From the NCBI GenBank assembly GCA_963576475.1, contig OY754981.1:14560216-14624215 (forward strand): DNA of 64,000 bases. The letters are read 5' to 3'. Within the stretch, counting starts at the first letter, position 1; each line of letters begins with the position of its first letter. Source of the stretch: Molanna angustata. Its lineage: Eukaryota; Arthropoda; Insecta; Trichoptera; Molannidae. The notes below the pieces were generated by a model. It saw nothing but the letters and a program-made list of their open reading frames with translations. It ran no database searches and was not told where the DNA came from. Position numbers and translations under genes: made by a program. Below, piece after piece: positions 1-54,647 of this stretch.

Positions 1-1530
1 TTGTGTGATTTTATCGTATTTTTTAAGGCAAGTTTTCGATCTTGGAATAAATCATTAAGTGTTTTTTCCTGTTTTAATTCATCTGGCAAAATAGTAATAT
101 TTTTTCCTTCTAATAAATATTTAGGGGCAAATCCAGTTACTGTGTGTTCTGTTGTATTATATCTTAGGATACATTCATGTGCTATTGTCGTCCAGGCCAA
201 TTTTCCTTTCCTTTCATTTACCTTACATCTTATTTTATTAACGATTGTTTGGTTAAGCCTTTCATTCAGGCCATTTGAAAAAGGTGCATTAACTGCGGTG
301 AAGACAATGGGTATATTCTCATTACTTAAAAAGTTTTTAAAATCTTTTGAATTTATTCCCGGATATTGATCCGATAGAATCATACCAATTTTATTTCCTT
401 GCATCGCTTTTCGAACAAGGTTTATAAAGTCACTCGAACTTTGACTTTTTGAAGTCAAAATATAGGCATACCTCGTGAAATGATCTACAAGAAGATGTAT
501 GTATGTCTTTGTAGAACGTGAGCCACCAAATCCACCAATTGTATCTATAGACATTATCTCAAATGGGTAAGTTGCAGGACCTAAATGAGACATAAGTCCA
601 AATTTATATTTTCCTCGAGATTTGTTTTTTATGCATATTTCACATTTTTCGCAGATTTTTTTAATATTATCGGTTAAATTTTTTGCTGTGTAGAATGGTA
701 TAATTTTATTTTGCATTTGTTTTGTTCCTATATGACAGTAAAGATAATGTATATTTTCTATAAATTTTTTACTAAATTCCTCTGATAGTATTATTTTTTC
801 TTTTTTTCCAATTTTTTTGTAGTATATTTCATCTTTCAATTTTAATTTATTTTTATTATTTTTCAAATCTTCATTATTTTTCTGATCATTTTGTATATCC
901 CCTAGTTTTATTAAGTTTACGATTCTTAAATTTTCTTCCTGATTTTCATGTGGTTCTAACACCGGATTTCTGCTTAAACAGTCTGCTTCTAAATTGTATT
1001 TTCCTGGAGCGTATATTACTTCAAAGTTAAATTGAGATAGATAATAAGTTAATTCTCCTAGTTCTTCATCTGTTCTGGCTTTTATATTCATTCTTTCTAG
1101 TGGTTTATGGTCTGAGTATACCGTGAATTTTTTTCCTATGAGCCAATGTTGCCAGTATTTTACTGTCTCCTTTATTGCTAAGCATTCCAAATATATTGCC
1201 TTTTTCTTTTTTTGAGTTTCATTTAATTTTCTCGAAAAGTATGCACATGGTTTTTCTTCTCCATTTTTTTGTGGTTGTTTCAAGACAGCTCCTATGCCCT
1301 GTATACTCGCATCTGTGTAAATATTTATTGGCAAATCTGGATTATATATTGTTAAAATAGGTGTTGAACAAAGTAATGTTTTAATTGTTTCAAATGATTC
1401 TTGACATTTTTCTGACCAAATAAATTTTTGTCCTTTTCTCAACAAATTATGTAAAGGGTCTAAAATAATTGATATTTTTGGCACATATTTAGCATAAAAA
1501 TTTATTTTTCCTAAAAATTGGCGCACATTT
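1..1530 (-). pseudogene. RNase H and integrase region of the Ty3-like element (partial)
   Basis: After the frame shift at about 1530 the minus frame reads on into RNase H (YTDAS near 1303-1317, SDHKPL near 1095-1115, then a ...EADCLSR end near 975-990). Next come the integrase zinc motif (H-X4-H, then CEKC-X-C) and the first Asp of the DDE core (SIDTIGGF). A second Asp (LSDQYPG) lies near 365-380 and the Glu (GLNERLNQ) near 255-285. The sequence still reads as coding at base 1, so the C-terminus is outside the window. This part alone looks open; the breaks are upstream. Confidence 0.8.
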
Positions 1531-1534
1531 TTTG

Positions 1535-2156
1535 TGTTCTCGGAAGAGGAAATTTTTTTATAGCAATTAAATTATCTTTTAATGGACTTATTGTGTTATT
1601 CTTGATTATATGGCCTAAATACTTCACCGAATTTTGTGCAAAGTTGCACTTGGAAAATTTCAATCTAAAACCTTCTTTCAAAATTGCTTTTAATAATAAT
1701 GATAAGTGATTAATGTGTTCTTCAAATGTTTTTGAAAAAATCAATATATCATCTATATAATTCACTGTGAAATCTGATAGTTTATGTTTCCTTATAATGC
1801 TACTTAAAATTCTTTGGAAAATTGCTGGTGAAGTTTTTAAACCAAATGGTAAACAGGTCCACTGAAAATGACCTTCTTGTGTAACAAATGCTGTTTTTTT
1901 TTTTATCTTCAATTTTCAAAGGAATAGACCAGAATGCCGAGTTTATGTTCAATGTTGAAAAAAATTTACATTCTCTCGTTTTAACCATTAAATCCTCGAT
2001 CAATGGGAAAGGTTGTGACTGAGGAATTATAATTTTATTTAAATCACGAAAATCTATACACAATCTTGATCTTTTTCCGTCTTCTTTTTTATATGCCAAA
2101 GTCACCGGTGCCGCGAAAGGACTATATGACTCTTCTATTAATTTGTTTTTTAACAA
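1535..2156 (-). pseudogene. reverse transcriptase, frame-shifted
   Basis: There are two overlapping minus frames. The 1800-2156 part carries the early RT motifs (FRDLNK and the palm strand near KFFSTLNI). The 1511-1912 part carries the catalytic YIDDIL box and the KCNF/YLGHII thumb region typical of Ty3/Gypsy RT. The switch between them falls at an A/T run near 1900-1910, and the second frame is lost again at an A-run near 1530. The element therefore cannot make active Pol from this copy. Confidence 0.85.
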
Positions 2157-2177
2157 ATTGGATACCTGTTGTTCTAT

Positions 2178-2906
2178 TTATTTTTTATCTTCAATAGTGC
2201 ATCTATACGGTCTTTTACTACAATATTTATCTATTAATAAATCAATATGTGCTTCATATCCTTTTACCATACCTATATCATATTTATCTTTAGCAAAGAG
2301 TGATCTATAATTATATATCAATTCATATATTTTAGACTGTTGCTGGAGGTCTAGATGATTTATTGAAATTTCAAAATTGTCTACTTCTATATGTTCATTA
2401 AAGTTTATTTTATATTCATCATTACTTTCATCCTTTTTCTTTTTTATTATATCCAAATATTTATTATTATTAATATATGAATATTTTTTTTCTTCCATTT
2501 CATTACCTGAGAACCCAGGAATTATTTTTTTATTATTTTCATTATCTACTTTGTCATTCTCGTTTTCTTTTATAAGGCTTATGTATTTTTTTTGAGTAAT
2601 TTCTAATTTTTCATTTTGCATTAACTTGAAATTTTCTATGCAATCTAATCCAATCAAGAAATCATAATCGAAATTGTCTTTATCCATAACAAAAACATTT
2701 ATGTTTTTCTCAATATCAAAAATCTTAATCTTTAAGGTTACAATACCCATAGTTTTTTTCACACCATTAATCGTTTTTAAATTAATATTTTTCTTATTAT
2801 TATTTATTTGATTATGTTTCAAGCACAATAATCTCGAATTGATTAAAGATACATTTGATCCTGAGTCATAAATTCCCCAGATTCTTAAAGTATCATTTAT
2901 TAACAA
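2178..2906 (-). CDS. retrotransposon aspartic protease and start of pol
   Basis: The open frame is 242 residues. The N-terminal part holds the retroviral-type aspartic protease signature DSG (in GIYDSGSNVSLINS). It is followed by a charged Asn/Lys-rich linker and the short stretch that leads into reverse transcriptase. The frame ends at a TAA near 2178 exactly where the RT frame should continue, so this stop looks like an inactivating mutation and not a natural end. It would cut Gag-Pol and act as a dimer in the particle. Confidence 0.75.
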   Translation of the reverse strand: MLINDTLRIWGIYDSGSNVSLINSRLLCLKHNQINNNKKNINLKTINGVKKTMGIVTLKIKIFDIEKNINVFVMDKDNFDYDFLIGLDCIENFKLMQNEKLEITQKKYISLIKENENDKVDNENNKKIIPGFSGNEMEEKKYSYINNNKYLDIIKKKKDESNDEYKINFNEHIEVDNFEISINHLDLQQQSKIYELIYNYRSLFAKDKYDIGMVKGYEAHIDLLIDKYCSKRPYRCTIEDKK

Positions 2907-2929
2907 TTTAGTTTTGATTAATGGTGTAA

Positions 2930-4099
2930 TTATAAGTTTTTTGGATCAATTTCATTTAATTCTGTTTCTAATTCAGAGTTATTAACATTTCTTATATTAT
3001 ATTCTCTTTTATTTTCATCATTATTTTTGTTTTGGAACCAACATGATGATTCGGGATGATAACGAATTCCCTTATTTTGTCTTTCACAAATCCTGCATGG
3101 TTTGTCTCTGATATAATTTTTTTTTATTATATTTTGAATACTAGTCTTTTTTTCTGAATGATTTTTATTTGCTAAATTTTCTAAACCTCTAATGTTATTA
3201 AATAAATCACTAGTTTCCTTCATGTTGTTTCTATCAATTTTATCAGATATAATATTTGGTAGTCCCGTAGCAATCAGATCAATAAGAGTGCATTTATCTA
3301 TCGATTTATTTATTTCCAATAAAAGTCTTTCTTTTTTTAAAGCATATTCTAATAATGAGCCTTGTATATATTTGAATGACATTGCATACCTGATTGGTGT
3401 CCAACCTTTGTCTGCATAAGTTTTACAAAAGTTATCTTTGCATGTTGACCATTCTGAGTTTACAGAATATTTTATAAGCATTGACCTGTACCAGTCAAGA
3501 CATGACTCATCCAGAAATAACCTAAGTGTTTCAATTTTCTTAATATCTTCTTCAATTCCCAAACGAGTACATTCACTTTCAAAAATAGTTATCCATTGTG
3601 ATACGTTAGAAGTTTTTGTCGTAAAATTTTCTATAACAAAATTAACTGCTAATTTTTTTATATTATTAGGTTTACAAATATCTTTTTTAGCTATAAAATT
3701 TTCATTAATTTTTGTCTCCTGTATTTTATTTTGTGTAATTTCCTCCAAATATATATTATCAAACTGTAAGTTACCATCTTCATCTATGTATGTTTTTTGT
3801 AACTCATCTATTAACGTTATCCAAACTCTTCGTACTTGATACCTTTTTGTTATACTTCTTTTTACTTTAATAAAGGCACTTGTTTTTATTATTTCTTTGT
3901 GATTGCTCACTGGTTGTAGATCTTCTGGTATGGCATAAACCTTGTTATCAGTTGTGGTGATTGAGATTATATTATAAACATTTATTTTTCCATCAATTCC
4001 AGGTAATATTTTAAATTCAAAATGAAGTTTCACCATTTTATGTATATTGATTTTGTCGTTAAACAATAATGTCGTTTTATAATGGAGTGTATTAAGCAA
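2930..4099 (-). CDS. retrotransposon Gag-like protein
   Basis: This is an open frame of 389 residues, intact, at the 5' end of the Ty3-like element. The middle third contains a helical capsid-like segment with W and Y residues spaced as in Gag domains (DWYRSM). Near the C-terminus there is a zinc-knuckle-like CX2C-X9-HX4C motif beginning CRIC. It should package element RNA into particles. The start at 4099 is simply the most upstream in-frame start; a second ATG at 4039 in the same frame (the MVKLHFEF segment) is equally possible. The following protease frame begins about 20 nt beyond its stop, so a frameshift or re-initiation is needed to make Pol. Confidence 0.75.
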   Translation of the reverse strand: MLNTLHYKTTLLFNDKINIHKMVKLHFEFKILPGIDGKINVYNIISITTTDNKVYAIPEDLQPVSNHKEIIKTSAFIKVKRSITKRYQVRRVWITLIDELQKTYIDEDGNLQFDNIYLEEITQNKIQETKINENFIAKKDICKPNNIKKLAVNFVIENFTTKTSNVSQWITIFESECTRLGIEEDIKKIETLRLFLDESCLDWYRSMLIKYSVNSEWSTCKDNFCKTYADKGWTPIRYAMSFKYIQGSLLEYALKKERLLLEINKSIDKCTLIDLIATGLPNIISDKIDRNNMKETSDLFNNIRGLENLANKNHSEKKTSIQNIIKKNYIRDKPCRICERQNKGIRYHPESSCWFQNKNNDENKREYNIRNVNNSELETELNEIDPKNL

Positions 4100-4374
4100 A
4101 TTAAATCGTTGTTCTGTAAAAAGAGAAATTTATTATTAAAATAATTATAAAATACAATAAAAGTAATAATAACATAAACATAAATAAATAATAATGATAA
4201 CAAATATAATTTTACCTGTAAAAAGAGAAACGACATTAAATGCTTTTAGTTCCTCCTTTTTAGAATCTTAACTGTCACTTTAAAACAAATATAAAACTAA
4301 AATTTTAATATAGAACCAATTCAAATAAAAATGAAATAAGTACTTCAAGGTGACATCTATGTAAGTACTTGTTT

Positions 4375-4573
<199 letters not shown>

Positions 4574-4604
4574 ACTATATTTTATAATATATATAATAAT
4601 AACT

Positions 4605-5275
4605 TGGTATACACCACTTATGAGCACAAATAACTGTCGACCGGTTTCGAGAACGATGTTCTCATCTTCAGGATGACTTACCTTACGTACTAAATTAAAA
4701 ATGAAAATATTATAGACTTAACCTAAACTAAAGATGTGGGAGGTGTCAATTCAAAAGTAGTGGGGCAAGCGACAACCCGGTGTTTAGGAAACGCAAGATA
4801 TAAATTATTTATTAATATATTTATTATTATTATTTTTTTTATTTATTATTAATTTAATCTATGTTAATTTATTTGATAGGGAATATATTTAGTAGCGGAC
4901 TATTAGGAAAATTAATTTGATTGTTTATTATATCCTGGTTATTGTTTATGCTTTTCCTAATTTCTAATATTTCCAAATCAGCTAATTTTAAATTTGAATG
5001 TCCTGTATGTAATATCTGTAAACCTGTATTAATGTCAAAATGATGATTAAATTCTATAAGGTGTTCAGCGAATTCTGAAAAATTATTATTTTTCAGACAG
5101 CTTAAGTGTTCTTGTGTTCTAATTTGAAAATTTCTATTTGTTTTCCCTAAATTATTTTTTAATCTAATCTCATTTGAAAATATAAATTGTTGGTACCGCA
5201 TTTTTATCATCGCTGACGGCGTTAACATGTTGAACTCCATTAAAAAATCAAGAAAATAATCTATTTTCACCAGTT
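4605..5275 (-). mobile_element. Penelope-like element 3' fragment (GIY-YIG remnant)
   Basis: The minus frame at 4869-5270 (133 residues) resembles the C-terminal half of a Penelope GIY-YIG endonuclease domain: an RTQEHL segment about 35 residues before EHLIEFNHHFD. The GIY-YIG core itself is missing. Beyond the stop, minus-strand 4630-4680 contains CTGAAGA, a GAGAAC/GTTCTC stem and GAAAC, the same layout as in the Penelope copies at 18701-22317. A (TA)n tract begins about 40 nt past this. It is a truncated second Penelope family, without RT. Confidence 0.65.
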
Positions 5276-5280
5276 TTTAT

Positions 5281-5372
5281 TTTTAATACAATTTGGCCAT
5301 TATTTATTAATTAATTAATTAATTTATTTATTTATTCATTCATTCATTTATTTATTTATTTATTTATATAAG
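5281..5372. repeat. TTAA/TTTA-type simple repeat
   Basis: Short tandem tetranucleotides (TTAA, then TTTA and TTCA) fill the gap between the Penelope fragment and the LTR-like block. Nothing else is seen here. Confidence 0.85.
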
Positions 5373-5523
5373 CATGAAAAACAGGCTAAAATCCCACTGG
5401 TTTCATGCATTTATGAACATAATATATAATGTATGGAATAATTGGACGATTGAATTATCATCCATACCCCACACATGAACGCACGTACATAATTTTCATT
5501 CAGTCATACATTCAGCATTATAT

Positions 5524-6202
5524 TGTGGAAGACCACATCTCGAAATTTCTTTCGAGAGCGCGCCTAGCGTACATTTGTTTATCGCTAGGCCGAGTTCATC
5601 GCCCGCAACGTCAAACAAGTGACAATACTCCTCAACTGGGTATGTCACTTCAAATAAATAAGTCTAGAAAGTTCGAGGACATTGAACTTGCTACCCCCAG
5701 CGCAGCACTATTTAAGGGAGTCTACACCTGTACACGTCGTCACTTCATTTCCGTATTTCCGTCACTTCGATTCGTCACATCACGCCGCCGTTCTCGACCA
5801 CGCCGTCTCGCCGACACTTCATCTCTCGACCACCGGTCATCTCTCGACCCCGCGAGCACGATGGTACTTCACCATGCGAAGATTCGGACACTTCGAACAC
5901 ACCCGCTAACTCGCTCGTTATACCTACTCATCGTGAGAAAGTTCCTTTGTAAGTCATTTCATCAATTGTAAATTTACCCTTAAGCAAACTATTAATTGTG
6001 ATCAATATACTCATTGTTACTTTTGACCATTCTTTCTTCTTCTCTCGAAACCACTGTCCTTGTGTTCTTATTTCAAATCATATCCTCTTGGGATATAGTA
6101 AACTCTCTTTACTGGTAACCCCTCTGGTTACCACATATATTTTATAGTAACCACTCTGGTTACTAACTACTGTTGATTGGTAACCCCTCTGGTTACCAAT
6201 CA
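5524..6202 (+). mobile_element. probable solo or 5' LTR of a retrotransposon
   Basis: The block opens with TGTGGAAGACCACA and ends ...CCAATCA, fitting TG...CA LTR ends. It is much richer in GC and CpG than its surroundings and has a TATA-like TATTTAAG at 5709. The primer-binding-like site at 6210 follows within 8 nt. No matching second LTR or coding region follows, so this is either a lone LTR or a 5' end cut soon after the primer site. The in-frame 180-codon reading (5429-5971) shows no known domain and is probably chance. The exact LTR borders are uncertain. Confidence 0.5.
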
Positions 6203-6209
6203 GCTTTAT

Positions 6210-6226
6210 TGGTGACCCCGACGTGA
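6210..6226 (+). promoter_or_regulatory. retroelement primer-binding-like site
   Basis: The sequence TGGTGACCCCGACGTGA begins with TGG, as expected for pairing with a tRNA 3' CCA end, and sits right after the LTR-like block. This ordering (LTR, TGG..., then internal region) is what suggests an LTR element here. Which tRNA it pairs with was not determined. Confidence 0.5.
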
Positions 6227-6930
6227 ATATTGTAAATATATTGTACTTATTCGGATAATTTCTAAAAGTAGGTACATAATAATTTTTATTGCTTTGCTTT
6301 ACTTACATTTTATAAATTATACATTTTATAATTTTATTGTTGTTATATAAATTTTATAATTTTTTTCATATTCCTTTGCTTTGAGTATGTAGGTGCAGTT
6401 AAGTCTTGAAAATATGCAGTTTTCTATACACATATAATATATTTGTTTTCTATAGTGAAATAATTGTTTTATTTACTCCAGTTTACACCAATCTTGTGCT
6501 TCATTTACTAAAATAAATTATATATATTAAGATAATCAGCACTTCCTTGAAATCGCCCTGCAGCTTCAAAAATTTGATCAATGCATCATATTGCATGCAT
6601 ATTACCTTATATACATCCATGGGCTAAATGTCATCCATAGACAAGTAAAATGACCATAGATTATGAAAATAAACCTTTTTAAAATGTAGCATGTAAAATA
6701 ATAAGATATTTGCGCATTTTTTTTTTAATTTTTTTCCCCAACTGATCTCAAACGAGATCACTGGTACAGTGGAAGTTCATAATTATGTTATTTATTCAAA
6801 ACTGTTGAACTCCATGAGTATAACAATAATCCTTAAGCATTTTCGTTACGACTAAACACATTTAAGGCATATTGAATCTTGTACTCCTGGAATGAAAATG
6901 AAGTAAATAAAAATACTATAAAGAAATCAA
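6227..6930. other. AT-rich gap without recognised gene
   Basis: This stretch between the LTR/primer site and the PIF/Harbinger element is low-complexity AT-rich DNA. Both strands are closed in all frames beyond short lengths. Nothing is recognised. Confidence 0.6.
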
Positions 6931-7290
6931 TAAAGGCTGATTTACACGATGCAAGTTTCTTGTACATACAAGAGCAATAATTGAATGCAATAAATTAGGT
7001 GCAATAATTGACTTTCAAGAATTGTAAGCAAGTGTTTACACGCGCATATTATTTAAAAATTGAATGCAATTATTGAATGCAAAACTTGACAAGAAATAAT
7101 TGCATGTGTGTTTTGTTTACACCAATACAATTATTTCTATGACATTATTGCTTTCCAGTCTTGCCTTGTCTAAACACAGACTTGTACCATTACAGACGTG
7201 TTGCTTCAAGTATTGCACGTATTTGCGTTGGTGAATTTTTCATTCAAGTGTTGAATGTTTTGAAGGGTGATTGTTCATTTTTCAGTAAAA

Positions 7291-7438
7291 AATGAATCAA
7301 AAATATTAAAATTCGGTTTCGCTGATTTAATAAAGTTCATTGAAATTTATCGGAGTCATGAGTGTTTATGGGACACTGAAAATGTACAAGCAGCATTTGT
7401 ACAGGAATTTGGATTTAAAGATTTCGGACCTAAGGAAA
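7291..7438 (+). pseudogene. MADF-domain protein, N-terminal part
   Basis: The reading LIKFIEIYRSHECLWDTENV matches the first half of a MADF (Myb/SANT-like) domain: a hydrophobic helix, then the CLW(D) turn. The frame runs into the Helitron insertion after FGPKEIF. The second half appears to resume at about 8433-8530. In PIF/Harbinger elements the MADF/Myb-like protein binds the transposon ends and helps bring in the transposase. Confidence 0.6.
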
Positions 7439-8426
7439 TCTTCTATTATCTCTTAAACCGTTCACCCAATTGCTATGAAACTTTGGTGACTTGTCGAGCG
7501 AATGCCCGGGATGGTTTCTGGATTAAAATTTTTTACTTCTTCTTCATCGGGTATTAGGGTCATTTTACTCATAAAGATGGACTATCCTGGGAAAAAAAGG
7601 TCCAATTTTCCTTCCATCTCTTCGCAGGTCTTCCAGGATGGTTTCTGAATTTAATTTTTTTTAACCTACTGAAGGGAAGGGAGGTACTTAAGGGCCTGAA
7701 GGGACGGGAAGTAGTAAAGTTCCTGAAGGGTCGGGAGGTACTAAAGGGCTTGAAGGGACGGGAGGTACTGAAGGGACGAGAGGCCTTGAAGGGTCTGAAG
7801 GGAAGGGAGGTACTAAAGGGCCTGAAGGGACGGGAAGTAGTAAAGTTCCTGAAGGGTCGGGAGGTACGAAAGGGCCTGAAGGGACGGGAGGTACTGAAGG
7901 GAAGGAAGGTACTAAAGGGCCTGAAGGGACGGGAGGTACTGAAGGGCCTGAAGGGACGGGAGGTAATGAAGGGACGGGAGTTACTGAAGGGACGGGAGGT
8001 ACTGAAGAGCCTGAAGGAACGGGTGATAATGAAGGGACGGGAGGTACTGAAGGGTCTGAAGGGACGGGAGGTACTGAAGAGATGGGAGTTACTGAAGGGT
8101 CTGAAACGACGGGTGTTAATGAAGGGACTGGAAGTAGTAAAGTTCCTGAAGGGTCGGGAGGTACTAAAGGGCCTGAAGGGTCGGGAGGTACTAAAGGGCC
8201 TGAAGGGACGAGAGGCACTGAAGGGTCTGAAAGGACGGGAGGTACTGAAGGGAAAGAAGGTACTAAAGGGCCTGAAGGGACGGGAGGTACTGAAGAGCCT
8301 GAAGGGACGGGAGGTACTGAAGGGCCTGAAGGGACGGGAGGTACTGAAGGTTCTGAAGCGACGGGTGTTAATGAAGGACCATTTTTAATTATACAGGCAA
8401 TTCGAAGTTTGCCGGGGGTTCACTAG
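7439..8426 (+). mobile_element. non-autonomous Helitron carrying a minisatellite
   Basis: The 3' end shows a GGCAA/TTGCC hairpin about 10 nt before CTAG, followed by T at 8427: the Helitron 3' signature. Flanking text at both ends matches the element at 58354-59127: a TTAAACCGTTCACC-type block near the 5' end, the TCTTCATCGGGTATTAG block, then the minisatellite and the GCCGGGGGTTCACTAG end. There are no terminal inverted repeats and no target duplication, as expected for rolling-circle insertion. The 5' border is less sure than the 3' border. No Rep/helicase gene is present. Confidence 0.75.
7666..8372. repeat. GAAGGG/GGGAGGTACT minisatellite, about 0.7 kb
   Basis: The repeat is built from 9-nt blocks (CTGAAGGGC-, CTGAAGGGA-, CGGGAGGTA-like), giving 18- and 27-nt higher units. 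Because every block is a multiple of three and stop-free, long readings appear on both strands (Glu/Gly/Thr-rich and Pro/Ser/Val-rich). These are not credible proteins. The strand is strongly G-rich on plus. Confidence 0.95.
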
Positions 8427-8432
8427 TAACTA

Positions 8433-8530
8433 ATAAAATGGAAAATTTAAGGACGCAGTATCACTGGGAAAGGAAAAAGATAAAAGATTTTATGGGTACT
8501 GGTTCCGGTACCACACACAAAGATTTTTAG
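8433..8530 (+). pseudogene. MADF-domain protein, second part after the insertion
   Basis: Directly after the Helitron 3' end the plus strand reads ENLRTQYHWERKKIKDFMG followed by a GSG turn. That is the typical C-terminal helix of a MADF domain (NLR..Y.RE..K). A stop follows the word THKDF. Together with 7291-7438 this shows that the Helitron landed inside one domain. Confidence 0.55.
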
Positions 8531-8849
8531 ATGCTCCGGAACCTTTCTTCTTGCTATCCATTTTTTGATCCAACACCTTTTTTACGGTGGTTTTTCAATA
8601 TTTCTTGCCTCAGAAGAGCAGCAACGATCAACACACCCTCACTCACTGCACTCATGTTTATTACTTGAATACAAGAATTGCATTAGAAATTATTGTATGT
8701 GCTGTTTAAACCAAGAACAGTTTTGAATGCAATAATTGCCTAGTACAGCAAGAATGTCACATGTTGTTTAGATGATGCAAGTCATTTATTGCTTCAATAT
8801 TATTGTATGCAACAGGCAAGAAACTTGCATCGTGTAAATGGGCCTTAAT

Positions 8850-9440
8850 TTAGTAAAAAACTGATATCACTGATGGGTTAATTAAAAAAATGAAAATCAG
8901 ATAAATAATTTTTTAGTACAGGGTATGTACATTTATTTTAATATTTCAGACATATATAAAGCATTTGCACAGTAATCAATAATACCAAACATGAAATAAT
9001 AGGCGGCCCGAGTCAGCTGAAGTCCATCTGGATCTGTAGGTAAGGAGGTTATCTAGGTTAGGGTGGTATGGAAGAGGAAGATAGATAGGAGAAAGGAAGG
9101 AGATGTCAGATATTATGGAGACAATTGAGTCAAGGAGGGAATATAATAATAAATACAAATACCAAACAAATCCAGACAAGACATTCATCTGGACTGACTT
9201 TCTGAAGATAGTCATGTTCCAGTTAATTAACAATTGGTTTAAATTCTATTTGTCTATGTGAAATTTATTGAATGGGGCCTATCACATAAAAAACCCATTG
9301 ATAATCCATTTCTTATTACAACTAATATTTTGTCTAAAAAAGTCTCTGAAATCCATTAACTCCAATTTATTTACCCAATGGTACGAGTCTAATATCACTA
9401 TAACACGGTCTTAGATCATAATATATATTATATATCAATT
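8850..9440. other. intergenic stretch downstream of osa
   Basis: No gene or recognisable repeat is seen between the Harbinger right end and the osa polyadenylation signal. The 85-codon minus reading at 8976-9233 has no motif and no codon bias that I can support. Confidence 0.5.
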
Positions 9441-9446
9441 ATATTA

Positions 9447-9452
9447 TTTATT
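9447..9452 (-). terminator. osa: candidate osa polyadenylation signal
   Basis: On the minus strand this reads AATAAA, about 190 nt beyond the osa stop codon. It is the clearest canonical signal in the 3' region. The 3' UTR between contains a short (TA)n run (9540-9559). The cleavage site cannot be read from sequence alone. Confidence 0.6.
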
Positions 9453-9635
9453 AAATTCAGTCCTTAATCCTAACTTGTTTAAGAAATAATCAATCAATCA
9501 ATGTCCAGTCGGAGCAAACGCAGCACAGCAGCGTCCGACTATATATATATATATATATTTATATATGTCTATGTACCTATATGTTTATAAAACTATCATC
9601 ACACTGCCCGCACTACATAGTGTCTGTGAGAATAT

Positions 9636-54120
<44,485 letters not shown>

Positions 54121-54179
54121 CTGAAACAACATAATATTATATTATATAAAGATGATGATCAATCAATCAATCAATCAAT

Positions 54180-54410
54180 CAATAGGCACATAACTCCTTT
54201 ATTAATACAGCAGCCCGACTGTGGAATGATCTCTCCGAATTCTGTGTTTCCACCTTCGTACAACCCGGGTCTTTTTAAAATCCGAATTAATAAACTCTTT
54301 TCTAGATTGCAAACCCCTCCCAACGCTACGTAGTGCGCTTCTTCGGAAGAGTAAAATGGACCCAAATCCTAATAGCTGGTGTCCCCTACGTGGACATGTT
54401 AAAAAAAATA
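54180..54410 (+). mobile_element. LINE 3' end, copy 1
   Basis: It matches 60095-60295 (CTCCTTTATTAATACAGCAG..., RLWNDL-type words, then TTCTTCGGAAGAGTAAAATG and AATCCTAATAGCTGG). It is preceded by (AATC)n at 54160-54182. Only the last ~230 nt of the element remain. Confidence 0.75.
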
Positions 54411-54647
54411 ACAAATGCATCATATAATATTAATTGACATTAATATGTCGCCTCCACGTTGTAGTCTTGGTGTGGTAGATAGAAAAACGAACACCTCTCA
54501 TACATCGCATTTCTGTTATTCTTACTTCTCACATTTACACTTAAGAGGGTGACTGCTGCCAACGTACCTACTTTTTCAATTTGAATTTGCATCATTAGGT
54601 ACTACAAAACGAATCTATTTGAAAAAAAAACTAGTTAGTTTGGATAT

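Larger units (their letters stand above)
1..4250 (-). mobile_element. Ty3/Gypsy-type LTR retrotransposon, broken, runs off window start
   Basis: Read on the minus strand, the order gag, aspartic protease, reverse transcriptase, RNase H, integrase is visible from about 4099 down to base 1. That order defines the Ty3/Gypsy class. The copy is defective: there is an in-frame stop at the protease/RT junction near 2178 and frame shifts in A-runs near 1905 and 1530. The distal integrase end and any 3' LTR lie outside the window. No LTR is recognised upstream of gag (4100-4370), and no envelope-like gene is seen in the part present. It lies downstream of osa and is unrelated to it. Family assignment is firm; the clade is not resolved. 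Confidence 0.9.
6934..8845 (+). mobile_element. PIF/Harbinger DNA transposon with MADF gene, split by a Helitron
   Basis: The two ends are inverted repeats (left AGGCTGATTTACACGATGCA, right end its complement with two mismatches over 29 bp). They are bordered by a 3-bp TAA duplication at 6931-6933 and 8846-8848. A 3-bp TWA target duplication is a PIF/Harbinger hallmark. Inside is a MADF-type DNA-binding gene, the usual partner protein of Harbinger transposases. That gene is cut in two by a Helitron-like insertion (about 7439-8426). No full transposase gene remains, so this copy is non-autonomous. Confidence 0.8.

Noticed and set aside
5429..5971. A 180-codon gene in the GC-rich block
   Set aside because: No domain, no second exon signals, and the block is better explained as an LTR followed by a primer site.
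7688..8426. Long open frames on both strands (Pro/Ser/Val-rich and Glu/Gly/Thr-rich proteins)
   Set aside because: They follow from a stop-free minisatellite with units in multiples of three; no start context, no domain, and both strands are equally open.
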